Shown here: positions 44,743 to 56,488 of the stretch, one piece after another
Position numbering within the stretch: position 1 is the first letter of the stretch
Layout of the letters: each line of letters opens with the position of its first letter
Origin: Glebionis coronaria
Taxonomy: Eukaryota; Streptophyta; Magnoliopsida; Asterales; Asteraceae
Assembly (NCBI GenBank): GCA_025667525.1
Contig: CM046878.1
Coordinates: 386,507,307 to 386,571,306 of the forward strand
Direction of reading: 5' to 3'
DNA length: 64,000 nt
Made by a program: the position numbers and the translations under genes
Notes under the pieces: model-generated
Databases searched by the model: none
Seen by the model: only the letters and a program-made list of their open reading frames with translations
Told to the model about the DNA's origin: nothing

Positions 44743-45799
44743 AGTTCTTAGTTGTATCTATAAAGTATGGAACATAATAAAGCTTGTACTTTTATTTAAC
44801 TTTACAAGAAACCTTATTCCCAATGAGATATGCTTTATACTTTGACTTAAAACCGATCTTTTTTTCTGCCTTTTTAAACCTACAGGATGACGGAAATATC
44901 TTCAACATCTAAGAGTATATCGACATCATTCAGTTTGGCATTCTCAAACCATACTGAAATAAACTCTTCTTCAGGACTTGTCTTCAACAATTAAGCCGCC
45001 TTAGTTGCTGAAGTTAAGACTTATTATCTTCAAAGTACTCTGGATTAGTTGGAGCAGAATGTTTTCTTAAGCTAGACTTTCTTTAGTAGACATATTTGTT
45101 TGTCTGGGCTTGCTTCAACATAACCACCTTTCTGTTGAGCACTTAATACTCAGGGGATTTTATGTTCAAATCCTAGAGATGCTTCAGGGTCAGCAAATAC
45201 TGACCTAACAGAAAGAATTCATAAGGGTAGTGTGCTATGTCCAAAACAACAGAAGGCGGAAGAGAAATAAGCCTGTTGTTTGCAGTAGTGCGAGGCAATA
45301 GACCCACGGAAGTGGATTGTGGGATGGCAGTCGGATTAGGAGTGTCGAGTTTTTGAAAATTATGACGTCGACAAGTAGAAGCGGAATTTTTTAGAGCAAG
45401 AGTTAATGTTAAGGCATCACGAGATGAATATGTTACCGAGCTTTTCTCAAACAAGACTATGTGATCCCGAAAAAAAGAGTTTTTTTCAAGAAATCACCTT
45501 GAGGGCTAGGTGGTTTTGATGAAGTGAGGAATGATATGCCATGCTTTGGTGTGGGTCGTGTCAATTAGGCCAATGTTACCTATTTTATGTTTATTTTTAT
45601 TTAGAATATGTTTAAAAAAAATTCGTATTTATCCTATTTTACAAGTTAGGTTATTCGGCTTTATATACGAATGATTTATAAATGAAAGTTATAATTTGTC
45701 AATAAAAATTCTCCAGTTTTCTTTTCCAGATCTTAAGGAGTCAACATCCACTAAAAGATACTTTATCCCACAACAACCATAGTGGTGTCATATCACGTA
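44743..45799. other. Unassigned sequence
   Basis: No element or gene can be named. Near 44880 a T-rich stretch ends CCTACAG before a short coding-like piece (DDGNIFNI then stop), which resembles a 3' splice site and a terminal exon. A 93-codon frame on the minus strand (45454-45173) has normal-looking composition but no domain I recognise. Treat both as unproven. Confidence 0.3.
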
Positions 45800-46071
45800 C
45801 TCCTTTCGTCCCATAATTATAGTCCACCGACAAAAGACACGCAGATGAATAAAAACATTAATTTTTTAGCTTTCTTTCTCTTACTTTTACGCAATGACAA
45901 TTCTACCTTTAACCAATGAATTTACAACTTCTTTGGTATTTGTAATAATATTTTGAAGTGAGTGTGATATGATCAACTTAATCTACATTTCTTATCTATT
46001 TTTGTTAGTGGACAATTAATTTGGGACGTCATAAAATAGTAACCTGGACTATAATTTTAGGTAGAAAGGAG
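45800..46071. mobile_element. Stowaway-type MITE (Tc1/mariner), 272 bp
   Basis: The ends are CTCCTTTCGTCCCATAATTA and, inverted, CTCCTTTCTACCTAAAATTA, flanked by TA on both sides (45798-45799, 46072-46073). Terminal CTCC-YYCGTCCC with a TA target is the Stowaway signature. Non-coding. Confidence 0.85.
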
Positions 46072-46080
46072 TAACACTAA

Positions 46081-46378
46081 GGGCCGGTATGGTTTGTTGA
46101 CGTGTTTAAGATTAAGATTTGATTTGGACTGAAATTTATATTTAAATTTGGGTTTTGATATGATGTATGAAATAGAAAATATATTATAAAAAAAGGAAAA
46201 AATATATATTTAAAATATATAAAATAAAATATTATAAAAAAGATAAACCCATTAAAATAAAAATCCATAGTGTCTACTTTTCTAAATGTGAGTTATAAGC
46301 TAAATCTTAATTTCTAATCTCACCTCAATTGTAAACCCGAACTAAAACCCAGTCTAAAGGAGGAAACCAAAAAGGGTC
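46081..46378. mobile_element. Probable Tourist-like (PIF/Harbinger) MITE, 298 bp
   Basis: The ends GGGCCGGTATGGTTT and, inverted, GACCCTTTTTGGTTT match at 10 of 15 positions, and TAA flanks both sides (46078-46080, 46379-46381). The three-base TAA target and GGGCC-type start fit Tourist. The weak inverted repeat keeps confidence moderate. AT-rich and non-coding. Confidence 0.5.
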
Positions 46379-46495
46379 TAAGTAGGAGTAGTAATTTTGT
46401 TTCGTACAACACATGTTAAAACTTAAAAGAAATTAGTCGTATGTTCCAAGTATGCAATTACTTTTTTAAACGACAGAACATTATATATTATAAAA

Positions 46496-46513
46496 GGCTA
46501 CTAGCAAGACGTT
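46496..46513. other. LINE target site duplication, left copy
   Basis: GGCTACTAGCAAGACGTT, repeated exactly at 52232-52249. Next to it on the inside is a T run (the short poly-A tail of a minus-strand LINE). Confidence 0.92.
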
Positions 46514-46563
46514 TTTTTAACGGTATTTTTATTATAAATGAAAAGGCTAGCAAGAAGCTAGGA

Positions 46564-49500
46564 TTAAAAAATTACAAGATAAGGAGCTTTTAGCCAATCG
46601 TTCCAACTAAACGAGGCTTTACATCGATATTTACACCAATTAAAAGATCTAGAGACAATCTCATAAAAAATGATCTCCTTTGAAGGTTTCGTTTCTTCAA
46701 AAATCAACTTATTTCTGAAGGTCCAAAGATGCCACCATACAACGTAGAAAATACCCTCAATAATAGCTTTAGTCTTTGACTGAAGCCGCAAGGAAACTAA
46801 CCAAGTCCGCCAATCTTCATAAGAATTCCCATTGAAAATAGAAATATTCCACCATCGAGCTATCTTGTGATAAATTTGTTTCACCAGGTTGCACGTAAAA
46901 AACAGGTGAATGGATGATTCTACTCCATTCTCGCAAATAGGACATAGAATGGAGTTAATATGAATACCTCTACGAGAAATGTTGAGCCGAGTAGGGAGAG
47001 CATCTAGCTTCACTTTCCATGCGAGAATATTTACTTTGATGGGAACAGATTTTAGCCACGATGTTTTAGAAGACACCACAGCTAGTCTTTTGTTGTCAAT
47101 CTCACGGCGAATCGATGCAACAGAAAACTCCCCAGACCCGTCTAACGTCCACCTCCACCTATCCGAAGCTGGAACTAATCTGACATTAGCAACAAGGGTA
47201 GAAAGGGCAGAAATTTGAACCTGTTCAATTCCTCCTCTAGGAATCCGACGTAATGATTGTACTAAACTTGTATCCGACAGCTTCGAGTTCACAGACACCT
47301 CCTTTGAATTTTCAAGAGCAAAAACACGTGGAAATAAGTTTTTAAGAGAATCATCACCTATCCAATGATCCCGCCAGAAACTTGTTTTAGAGCCATCACC
47401 TATTTTAAGACGCATGAAATCCTTGAAGTTAATACCTTTCTCAGCTAGAACTCCCATTTCTTTTACGATGTGTAGCCAACTAGAATTATTACACACAGTT
47501 ATTTTGTTTCCAATCTGGTCGTTAACTCCATGGATAGCTTTAACAGTACGGGCCCAAAATGAATCATTTTGGTTGTAAGATCTCCATATCCATTTGAGCA
47601 TTAAAGATCTATTAACCGTGTAAAGACTAGAAACACCAAGTCCACCATTATCTTTAGATGCTAAGATTTTCGACCATTGAACCCAACAAGCTCGATTACT
47701 GTTGTGAGCATGCCCATGGAAAAATTGTCTACGAATTGATTCAAGCTTACTAAGAACAGCAGTAGGGGCTTTATAAATGGACAAATGAAATATAGGGATA
47801 GCACTTAACACTGATTTAAGAAGAGTTAAACGGCCACCAATCGACAAACATTTCATTTTCCACTTGGGCAAGAACATACCTTGTTGATAACCTCCTCCCA
47901 TGCATCATATCTGGACATAGAGCTGCCCACTTTGGTACAAAGATATGTAAACGGGGTATCAAGAATGAGACACCCAAGTTTGGCCGCCGCTGTAATAACC
48001 GTGTCTCTAGCTACCATCGTTCCCATGATTTTACTTTTAGCCATGTTGATCCGCAGTCCGGAAGCTCGATAAAAACATTCCAGCACATGTATAAGAGTGG
48101 TTATGTTGCCCTTACACCATTGACCCAAAAAAACGACACCATCCGCATAAAACATGTGAGAAATAGTCATATAAGAGTTAAGTTTGATACCTTTAAACAG
48201 ACCTGCTTCCACCACCCTTTGAAATGAAAGATGCAAACTTTCCATGACTAAGATGAATAAGAAAGGAGATAAAGGATCTCCTTGTTTGAGACCCTTATAA
48301 AATTGGAACTCCTTTGTGGGGTTGCCGTTGACGAGAATAGACCCTTTAGACGAGTTAAGGAAACATTGAATCCATCTACGCCACTTATCCCCAAAACCAA
48401 ACTTATTAAGCACATCATCAAGGAAGTCCCATCGAACAGAATCAAAAGATTTTTCAAAATCAACCTTAAATATTAAAGATTGTTTCTTTTTACGCTTACA
48501 CCATTGGAGAATTTCATTAAGAATGAACGGACCATCAAGAATCTGTCTATCCTCTATGAAAGCTGACTGCACCTCGTTAACAATCCCTCCTAACACCACA
48601 ACTAGACGATTCGACATAATTTTAGCAATTATCTTGTATAAGCTCCCGATGAGACTAATAGGTCTGAAGTCTTTCACGGTATTGGCATTAGGAATTTTAG
48701 GAATCAAGGTAATGAAGGAGGAATTACATCCGTTAGGAATAACGCCTCCAGCAAAAAAACATTTGACAGCCTCAAAGACATCATCTTCAATGATTTTCCA
48801 AAAATGCTTGTAAATGCTAATGTAAACCCGTCAGGTCCTGGGGATTTATCATTCCCACAATCCCAAACAGCCTGTCTAACTTCATCCTTTGTAATGTGCC
48901 GTTCAAGATCAGACTGCTGTTCCGAAGACAATGTATTTGGATATTCCATGTTAAGGTGAGCCCGATAAGTATCAGGTTTGGAAAATCTATTGCTGAAATG
49001 ATGATAGAACTCTTGTTTAACAGAGTAGGGGTCTTGAAGCCACTCCCCATCCACCATAATACCACGAATGCTAAGTTGGCTACGTCTTTTATTAAGGATG
49101 CCGTGAAAAAAACTAGAGTTCTCATCGCCTTCAATACACCATTTAACTTTAGCTTTTTGAGCCATTTCCATCGCGTTACGTTTATCGATATCGAGAATGG
49201 ACTGAATGACTTCTGATCGTTTGCTAACCAAAGTATCCGTAATAACACCATTATCAATATCCGAATCCAGAACATTGAGCTCTTCCTGCAACCGAGCTTT
49301 TCCTGATTTCAAATCACTTCTATTGCGCTTAGCCCAATCCTTAAGTTTAACTTTAAGGTATTTAAGTTTATAGATGAAACTATTTAACGCATTAGTTTCA
49401 ACCACAGGCGCATCTCTCCAGTTTTCCACAACAAACTTATTAAAACCATCTGCAAGCAACCAGTGATTATAAAACTTGAAAGGTATAGGCCCATAATCAA

Positions 49501-50188
49501 GGACAGATTCACTAAGCAAAATTGGCCTATGATCAGAAAGAAATCTATCCAAAGTGATCGCTGTAATATTAGGGCATGTATTAAAAAAATTCTCCGAAAT
49601 AAGAAACCTATCCAGTTTGCTCATCTTCTAACACCACGTGAAAGTGCTACCACCAAGAGGGACTTCAATCAATCCCGCATTGGTAATAAATGAATTGAAC
49701 AAATTTGCCCCATGAGCATAAAAAACTGAACCAAACTTGTCTGCTTTAACTCTGACTTCATTGAAGTCACCCATTATAATGACTTTCCCGTTCCATTGTT
49801 GCGTGACATGAAGTAAGTAATCCCATAGAAGAATTTTATCTTTCACATCGTGTGGCGCATAAACTGAAATAATAAAAACGTCTTCTCCAGTTTTTAACCA
49901 AACCCCACGGAAGATGACAAAGGAATCTGAAATAGTGCGACTATGCATACGAAAGGCATTAACATCCCAAACACACAATATACCTCCCGAGTTGCCCACA
50001 GAGTCACTGTGCGCAAAGTCGAACCCGAAATTACCCCAACATTTTTTAACTGTAATAATATCCATATTCTCCATTTTAGTTTCCTGTAAAGTAAGAAAAT
50101 TTACCTTGTGTTTGATGCAAAGATCCTTAACCCAGTCTTGTTTGGCCTTCTGAGCAAGACCTTGTATATTCAAAGAGATACAATCCAT
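46564..50188 (-). pseudogene. LINE ORF2: AP endonuclease, reverse transcriptase, zf-RVT domain (broken)
   Basis: ORF2 nicks the target and copies LINE RNA there. The endonuclease begins at 50188 (MDCISLNIQGLAQKAK) with LQETK, MGDFNEV and, after an in-frame TAG at 49630-49628, LDRFLISENF and SDHRPILL. A frameshift lies near 48820. The RT then reads FRPISLIGSLYKIIAKI, VDFEKSFDSV, GLKQGDPLSPFLFIL and, at the active site, FYADG where YADD is expected (48140-48138, GAT or GAC to GGT). Another frameshift lies near 47880. The C-terminus carries the zf-RVT zinc-finger region (CPICENGVESSIHLFFTC) and ends at 46564. Loss of the second catalytic Asp alone should abolish RT. Confidence 0.9.
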
Positions 50189-51683
50189 TGATCCACAACA
50201 TCCTCTCCTTGTGCCCCAATGATCTGAGACATATTGTTTAACACCCCGTCCATATTATATCCCATGGTTTGTCCCACTTTAGCTATTTCTTCCATCATAC
50301 CAATGAAAGATCCACCAGAATGCGATGAAGAAGATTTTTTGAAGTGGCTCGAACAAACAGATTCAGTAGAATCTTCCTTGTATCCTACCTGATCGGCTGG
50401 ATTAGGCGTGCTTGACTTCTGATCATTCATAGAAACATTGGGAGTATATCCAGGAGGATGACCAGTCGTGTTACTATTGTCATCTTTTTTCTTATTAAGC
50501 ATGGGGTATATTTCAAACGGGTCCTCAGATACGGCTTCTCCTTGACCACCTGATGGTTGCCTATCACCTACATTCTGAGCTGAAGGAGCTTCCTCATGAA
50601 TCTCAGCTCCACCTAGTTCGTCATCAAATATAGTAGGATCAATTCCTTTAGAATCATCATCTGATTCCACATCATCATCTACCTCATCTAAAAATTCAGG
50701 CACCCACCCTGGAGCTTCATTAACACGAATCCAAAAAACTTTCCCTTGGAAAATAATTTTGATATTCTCTGAAATATTCTTAGAAGACTTCGTAATGATA
50801 CATACTCTTTTAGAATGAAAGTATATATATCATCTTGAACATCAGAATCTAAGAACTCTCCCCATCTAGAAGAGATTCGTTTAAACGTGTTCATAGACCA
50901 CAATTTAAATGGAACACCATCAATGTCGATCCAAGCTATTCTACCATCCGCCTTGAAATCCATATGAGCATCATTCAACATAGAAAACCAAGATTTAACC
51001 CCTACGTTATCAAGGAAGGCTTGTTTTGGTACACTTGACTTGAATTTGACAGAAACCCAAAGTTCACCCATGTATCGAATAGTAAATTCCTCGAAACCTT
51101 CATTGATAAGAGCAATCCGAAGATTCGATAAGGATGCAAATGTTTTCACCCTTCCTATCACTGAGTTAGCTAACTCCTCAGTATGAAGGCAGTCAGATTC
51201 AAGAACGATAGCAGGAGTTGAGTTAGCAGCCGAGGCCTCTGTTTGTGAACTATCCACCACATGTGCATATGATTTGGGTTTATTCATCTCTGGTCTACGT
51301 AGAATTTGTATCTGAGGTTTAGGAGTAACATAACTCTCCCTTCGTTCATGATTTACCTTCTCGGTTGACCTTTGAAACTTAGCAATATTGGCTTGAAGTT
51401 TGAACTTTCCAACCCACACCGTACAAAGATTGTTCACCAATCGCTCAATGCTGAATACATTGATGAACCGCACGAAACCAAATCGCTTACCTGATTTCGA
51501 TCTCCTAAATGGAATATAAGAATCCACAACATGACCATAAACTTTGCACGCATGAAAAAGATCTTTGGCAGATAATGAATCCGGAAAATTGGTAACAAAA
51601 ATCGAAGTAGAAATTTTGGACACATCATCTTCTTTGGATCTGAAGTTTTTCTTTTTACGAAGAACCTCTTGCCAATCACCCAT
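50170..51683 (-). pseudogene. LINE ORF1: RRM RNA-binding protein with acidic C-terminus (frameshifted)
   Basis: I start it at ATG 51683 (MGDWQEVLRKKKNFRS), not further upstream. An RNA recognition motif follows with IFVTNF (RNP2) and KRFGFVRF (RNP1), then a DUF4283-like segment (WVSVKFKSS, IAWIDIDGVPFKLWS). Near 50815 a frameshift moves the reading into the frame of 50703-50170, which has an acidic stretch (FLDEVDDDVESDDDS) and a Ser-rich region (SSHFKKSSSSHSGGS) and overlaps the start of ORF2. It would bind LINE RNA. ORF1s with an RRM are known for plant L1-type LINEs. Confidence 0.82.
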
Positions 51684-52231
51684 GAGAACATAAGAACAAA
51701 AATTAAGGGAGAAAATATTTGGATTGAAGAGAGGTCTGGGAAAATAAGAACCCAAAAGCCCAAGATTCAAGCTAATGGCGGCTGGAAAAAAATATAGCAC
51801 TACAAAGATAAATCTGAAAAAAACAATTCGCAACAATTAATAACCTGTATAGAGATACCAATCAAAGATCAATTACCAATCTCCGGTAAATAATTGGTCA
51901 TAGGGACGATTAGGGGGAATGAAACATTCATAAGCCTAGATCCCTCACAAATAACAGCAGCAAGACTAGTAAAGAATAATTAATGGATCGATATACATGG
52001 TCATTAGTTAACGAAGGTTCTAATCAGAATAGATCAAGAGTACCAAGATTGGGGATCTGATCTCTATGGCTTTAAGACTCCATAACATGTAAGAAAACTC
52101 GTTCTTAGGATTAATCACATAAATCAATCGAAAGACTACATTCCCTTACATATAAGGATTGCAGAGAGGGTAGTAGATCAGGATCAAAATTGAAAGGATG
52201 TCGCCATGAAAGTTTGAGATGGTGAGGTTTT

Positions 52232-52249
52232 GGCTACTAGCAAGACGTT
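52232..52249. other. LINE target site duplication, right copy
   Basis: GGCTACTAGCAAGACGTT, identical to 46496-46513, next to the LINE 5' end. Confidence 0.92.
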
Positions 52250-52865
52250 AGAAGCCAAAAATTACAAATATAATACTAGAAATAAACAAAGCAACAAAAT
52301 CTAGAACCTAAGAGAGACTTTAACTACAAAGTTACAAAAAGGATAAAAAAAAAACTATTACCGATAATAATCTAGACAAAAGAAAAATCCCCACAATTTT
52401 CACTCCGAAATGTTTTCGATGTAACCCCAAACAAACCAAGCATGCAAATTAAGAACAATTAATATTCAAACTACGTTGTTCACAAGGTCGTCGTGACTCG
52501 TGATATTATCATCTTCTTTAGATAAGGAATGTAGATTGTATATTAAAGAACATAGAGTCGTGACTCGTTTTAATTTCATGCAATTCTATTCCATTATACA
52601 TTTATACGCAAAACGGAACTTGGTAGAGACCGGAGAAGACACCGACATTCTCAAATATTGTGACGATTAGTGTGAATAATATTGATTTCGAATTAAAGTT
52701 ATTGTTAATTTTTTTGTTTTAGTATGTCTAAAACAATCCGGTCTTTTTTAAATAAATGTTCAAATTCCGTTATTGTTTACACCATAACTTTGTTTAACAG
52801 CTACTAATACGAATATAGAGTATATATATTAAAGACAACATATGTAGTAGTTTTGGATAATATAT
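52250..52865. other. Downstream flank of the HIPP gene
   Basis: AT-rich sequence between LINE and HIPP stop codon. It should hold the HIPP 3' UTR, but I cannot place a poly-A site with confidence. I see no element or other gene. Confidence 0.6.
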
Positions 52866-53161
52866 CTACATGATGGAACAAGCGTTAGGGTTGTCGTCAC
52901 TAAACATAAGAGCATAATGTTCTTCGAGAGGGTTAAGACCATTCACTTCAGGGTCATTACTTTTCCTAACAAAACCAGAAGGTGCCTTTTTGTCATACAC
53001 ACCAGCAACATAAGGGTGAGCCACTTGAGTATAAGGCACATATGGCCATGCTTCTACTTTTTTCCCAGTTGATTCTGCTCTCTTTACTACTTTCTTTGCA
53101 TCAACATAGCCTGCTACTGTTGCCTTTTGCTGCTTCCAGTCCACATCCACTGTTTTTACTC
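52866..53161 (-). CDS. HIPP gene, exon 2 (C-terminal 97 codons, CaaX end)
   Basis: Exon 2 follows the acceptor TGCATGCAG at 53164-53162 and completes a Gly codon split across the intron. It encodes the second half of the HMA fold (VKTVDVDWKQQKATVAGYVD, KKVVKRAESTGKKVE), then the HIPP hallmark WPYVPYTQVAHPYVAGVYDK and KAPSGFVRK. It ends CSIM-stop, a CaaX box whose final Met favours farnesylation. Joined to exon 1 the protein has 150 residues, normal for small one-HMA HIPPs. The C-terminal lipid would anchor it to membranes. It looks intact and is the only clearly functional host gene in the window. Confidence 0.93.
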
Positions 53162-55128
53162 CTGCATGCATGCATACATGTGTTAACAAATTAATATCTC
53201 CTTTATATTCTTGCCAAACTTTTGTGTTTACATAACCATTATATGGGATATTATTGCAAAATATATGTCACTTTGATATAAAAAAAACATATTTTGGTAA
53301 AATGTGACACATATTTTGGTACTATACACGTCATTTTTGACTTGAGATAATTTGACTCATTTAGTGAATTCTGACTAGTTTACGTATCTCGCTTGTTTCT
53401 TTTGCATAGAGTTTTGGAACTGGTTCTACCCCGTCGGTTAAATCAGTCTCAACGAAAACATCGAGTTGAATTAAATCAATTTTTAGATTTTCCAAACTCG
53501 ATTAGATCCGGTTGATTTAGAGTTGCCCGGGTGAATCCAGTACTCAAAACCTGACCGGTTTTTTTATTTTTTCGTAATTCTTTTAAAATAAAACATTTTA
53601 GTTATACATATTCGCGACTTAATTATACTTGTACGCATTATATTTGTTCCTAATCATATGTAGACTTTTAAATTAACATATACTTATTCAACCAATTATA
53701 ATCACTCATTTTTAAAAAAAGTCATTTTCACCACTTTTTTAAAAATTAAATATCTCACAAACGGTAAATCATCAAACGAAAAAGAATACACAATTACAAC
53801 AAGAATTAAATCATCTATCTATCGATGGGCACATGTATATACTTTCGACGAACTTTTTTTCGACTTTTTTTCTTAAGTCACTTATGAGATAATCATATAT
53901 GATTCGTGATATGAATCATATATGATTTTCTGAAAATCATATATGTTTCGTGACGAATCATATATGATTCTCTCAGACGTTACTTAAGAAAAAAAGTCGA
54001 AAAAAAAGTTCGTCGAAAGTATATACATGTGCCCCTCGATAGATAGATGATTTAATTCTCGTCGTGATGATATGTTTTGTTTTACGTAAAGAAGAACGAT
54101 TTGTGAGATAAACAAATTTATATACATATGACCCAAGGCATCCAACTTGATGGTCGATCGGCATGTGAGAGTGTCCATTATAGAGTTAAGATCTATTTAG
54201 ACCTTTAAATTAGCATATACCTATTCAACCAATTATAATCACTTAATTTTTTAAAAACTCACTTCCCACCACTTTTTTAAAAATTAAATATCTCACAAAC
54301 GGTAAATCGTCAAACGAAAAAATATACACCGTTGCAACGAGAATTAAATCATCTATCTATCGAGGGCACATGTATATACTTTCGACAAACTTTTTTTCGA
54401 TTTTTTTTCTTAAATCACGTCTGAGAGGAATCATGTATGATTCGTCACGAATCATATATGATTTTCAGAAAATCATATATGATTCGTGATATGAATCATA
54501 TTTGATTTTCAGAAAATCATATATGATTCGTGATATAATCATATATGATTTTCTGAAAATCATATATGTTTCGTGACGAATCATACATGATTCCTCTTAG
54601 ACGTGATTTAAGAAAAAAAGTCGAAAAAAAGTTCGTCGAAAGTATATACATGTGCCCCTCGATAGATAGATAGATGATTTAATTCTCGTCGCGGTGATAT
54701 GTTTTGTTTTAAACAGTTTATGAGATATTTAATTTTTAAAAAATGAGTTTTTTTGTTACATAATAAAAATGTGTGATTGTAATTGGTTGATTGAGTTTAT
54801 GTTAAACTAAGGGTATATGTTGAACTTTTTCCGTCCATCGTATCGGTAGAGATGTTGCGAGTTCAAATCTCGTTTAAAACATTTGTGAGATAAGATACAT
54901 GTGAATTCGGTTTGTTAATCGAAGGAATTTTAATTAATTATGTCACCTTTGTAAACCTCATAGGTGGCAAAATTAGTTAGCTTCAATTCTCTAGAAACAC
55001 GTTTTTTTACGCATGAGACTTGAACCGCAACGACTTACCTTATGGGCTATGAGACTTTAGTGGCATATAAACCAAGTTTTTTTCCAGATATCTTTGTTAC
55101 ACAATTTGTTAAAAGATTATTATAGTAC
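53162..55128 (-). other. HIPP intron (1967 bp)
   Basis: Donor AAAG|GTACT at 55128 and acceptor GCAG|GA at 53162, phase 1, splitting the conserved Gly of SSLKG-VKTV. The intron carries a large fold-back repeat (53671-54808) and, at 54850-55045, tRNA-like B-box motifs in opposite orientations. The rest is AT-rich and featureless. Confidence 0.85.
53671..54808. mobile_element. Fold-back (long inverted repeat) element with an internal duplication, in the HIPP intron
   Basis: The outer arms match inverted (CAACCAATTATAATCACT on the left, TGTGATTGTAATTGGTTG on the right). Inside are two tandem copies of a palindrome. Each has arms GGGCACATGTATATACTTTC and the inverse (53827-53878 with 53992-54034; about 54363-54416 with 54604-54657). 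The centre is rich in the self-complementary units AATCATATATGATT and GATTTTCAGAAAATC. No coding potential. It fits a fold-back or long-TIR MITE that was partly duplicated or nested in itself. The family is unknown. Confidence 0.7.
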
Positions 55129-55285
55129 CTTTGAGTGAGGAGAGAGCATTCTTGACTTTACGCTGACATCCTTCACAATCCATCCTGACTTTGAGTGAAA
55201 CAGTGTTGAACTGTTTCCTCTTCTTCTTAAGTCTTCTAGTAGTCATCACATCAGAAATATAGTCCAGAATCCCTACTACTCCCAT
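55129..55285 (-). CDS. HIPP gene, exon 1 (heavy metal-associated isoprenylated plant protein)
   Basis: Starts at ATG 55285 (MGVVGILDYISDVM); the in-frame codons just upstream begin with TTG, not ATG. A basic patch RRLKKKRKQ (17-25) leads into the HMA domain VSLKVRMDCEGCQRKVKNAL, with metal ligands Cys37 and Cys40 in MDCEGC. It ends at the donor after SSLK plus one base. This is the usual small-HIPP exon split. The family binds soft metals such as Zn, Cu or Cd and acts in metal homeostasis and stress responses at membranes or nucleus, from family knowledge. The resemblance is closest, from memory, to the AtHIPP20-27 group. Confidence 0.93.
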
Positions 55286-55595
55286 TTTCAATTTTGGGTG
55301 AAACTTCTTTGTAGATGTTTATTTATAGGGAGGAGCATGCAAATGGTCGGTGTTAAATATACCTACCAACCAGTGGTCGGTCAATTTCATTCACAACAAG
55401 TGGATATTGTATTTGTAGTTTACAAATCTCTGTTTATTTATTATGTTTGGGTTTGTTGTCTACTAATGTATTTGCATTTAAGATGTCACGAGTGACTGTT
55501 TTATTATCAAACCATCTACGTTGGCGAAGATTTAAAACATCATGAGCTGCTCTTGTAAAAACAATTTTTGAAAAGGCTTTATAATTTATTATTTA
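55286..55595. other. HIPP promoter region
   Basis: About 310 bases between the HIPP start codon and a hAT MITE. Apart from the TATA box I see no repeats or genes. A C/G-poor open frame on the + strand (55298-55495) has no features. The MITE may limit or add promoter elements. Confidence 0.5.
55320..55327 (-). promoter_or_regulatory. TATA box of the HIPP gene
   Basis: The minus strand reads CCCTATAAATAAAC 42 bases before the ATG. Transcription would start only about 10-15 bases before the ATG, so either the 5' UTR is very short or a different start is used. Confidence 0.5.
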
Positions 55596-56488
55596 CAGTG
55601 GCAGAGCCAGGAATTCTAAACATGTATGACACACTTTTGTTTTTACCCCAAGGTCTAACTTACAGATAATAAAATTAGTACCATAATATAAAAGTTAACA
55701 GTATACCTTGGTCGCTCTAAATCACTTTACTCTCTCAATCTAATTGGAAGCACTTGATCACATCTTCTTTATGACATTTATAAATACTTTTTTCTCAATG
55801 CTACAATATCGCTCCATAAAAATTGATGCCTATTAAGATCCTAATTATAAACTAATCATATTTTCACATTCTAATCTAGTAGTACCAAGTATGGATTTAG
55901 TGATTTACCACACTGATTTAACAATATTCTAATCATATTATCGCAATATATTGATTTAACATTGATATATATCAATATGATTACATAATAATATAAACCT
56001 CAAAATAAAAATCAAAGATTAAAATCATATTTTGTATCAGACGAATAATTGAATAAGTGGTTCACAAATTAAAAAAAATAATTAAAGTTTAGCAGCTTCG
56101 TCAATCATCAATATTCATCAAAGATTAGACTTCAATTGCTAATTCATTTATTTTTTGCTGTGTTTTATATTTTAGCCACAAATAACAATTGATAAACTGA
56201 ATAGTTGTATGGGCTTAATTGGGCTACCACTAAGAATCAATAACTAAAATGGTCTGTAAAGTAAATTAGCTATACAAAATTGTTGAATTGTAAATACTGT
56301 ATTAGTCAAAACCGATGCGTATAACAACACACTATTGTTGACTATACTATGAACACATTTGAAAACAGCACACTATTGTTGACTATACTATGAACACATT
56401 TGAAAACAAAATATTGAAATATATACCGCGCATGGTCTACCTATATGTGGCATGTGTCACAGGTAGCCATGCTTTGGCTCCGCCACTG
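55596..56488. mobile_element. Non-autonomous hAT element (893 bp)
   Basis: Terminal inverted repeats CAGTGGCAGAGCCAGG and CAGTGGCGGAGCCAAAG are flanked by a perfect 8-bp duplication ATTATTTA (55588-55595, 56489-56496). Eight-base targets and CA-TG ends define hAT. AT-rich, no transposase. It contains an internal tandem duplication of ~41 bp (56325-56408). Confidence 0.88.
56325..56408. repeat. 41-bp tandem duplication within the hAT MITE
   Basis: CACACTATTGTTGACTATAC and the following bases to GAAAACA occur twice in direct succession with no visible mismatch, so the duplication is recent. Confidence 0.85.

Larger units (their letters stand above)
46514..52231 (-). mobile_element. Full-length LINE (L1-type non-LTR retrotransposon), inactive
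   Basis: 5.7 kb between 18-bp target site duplications, with 5' UTR (52231-51684), an RRM-type ORF1, an endonuclease-RT ORF2, a short 3' UTR and a short A-tail. Plant L1-like LINEs have this layout. Stops, frameshifts and a changed RT active site make it dead. Apart from its short tail it looks complete at both ends, which is unusual, since most LINE copies are 5'-truncated. Confidence 0.92.

Noticed and set aside
45173..45454. 93-codon frame on the minus strand as a gene
   Set aside because: Composition is plausible, but no domain, no splice context and no homologue recognised; left as unassigned.
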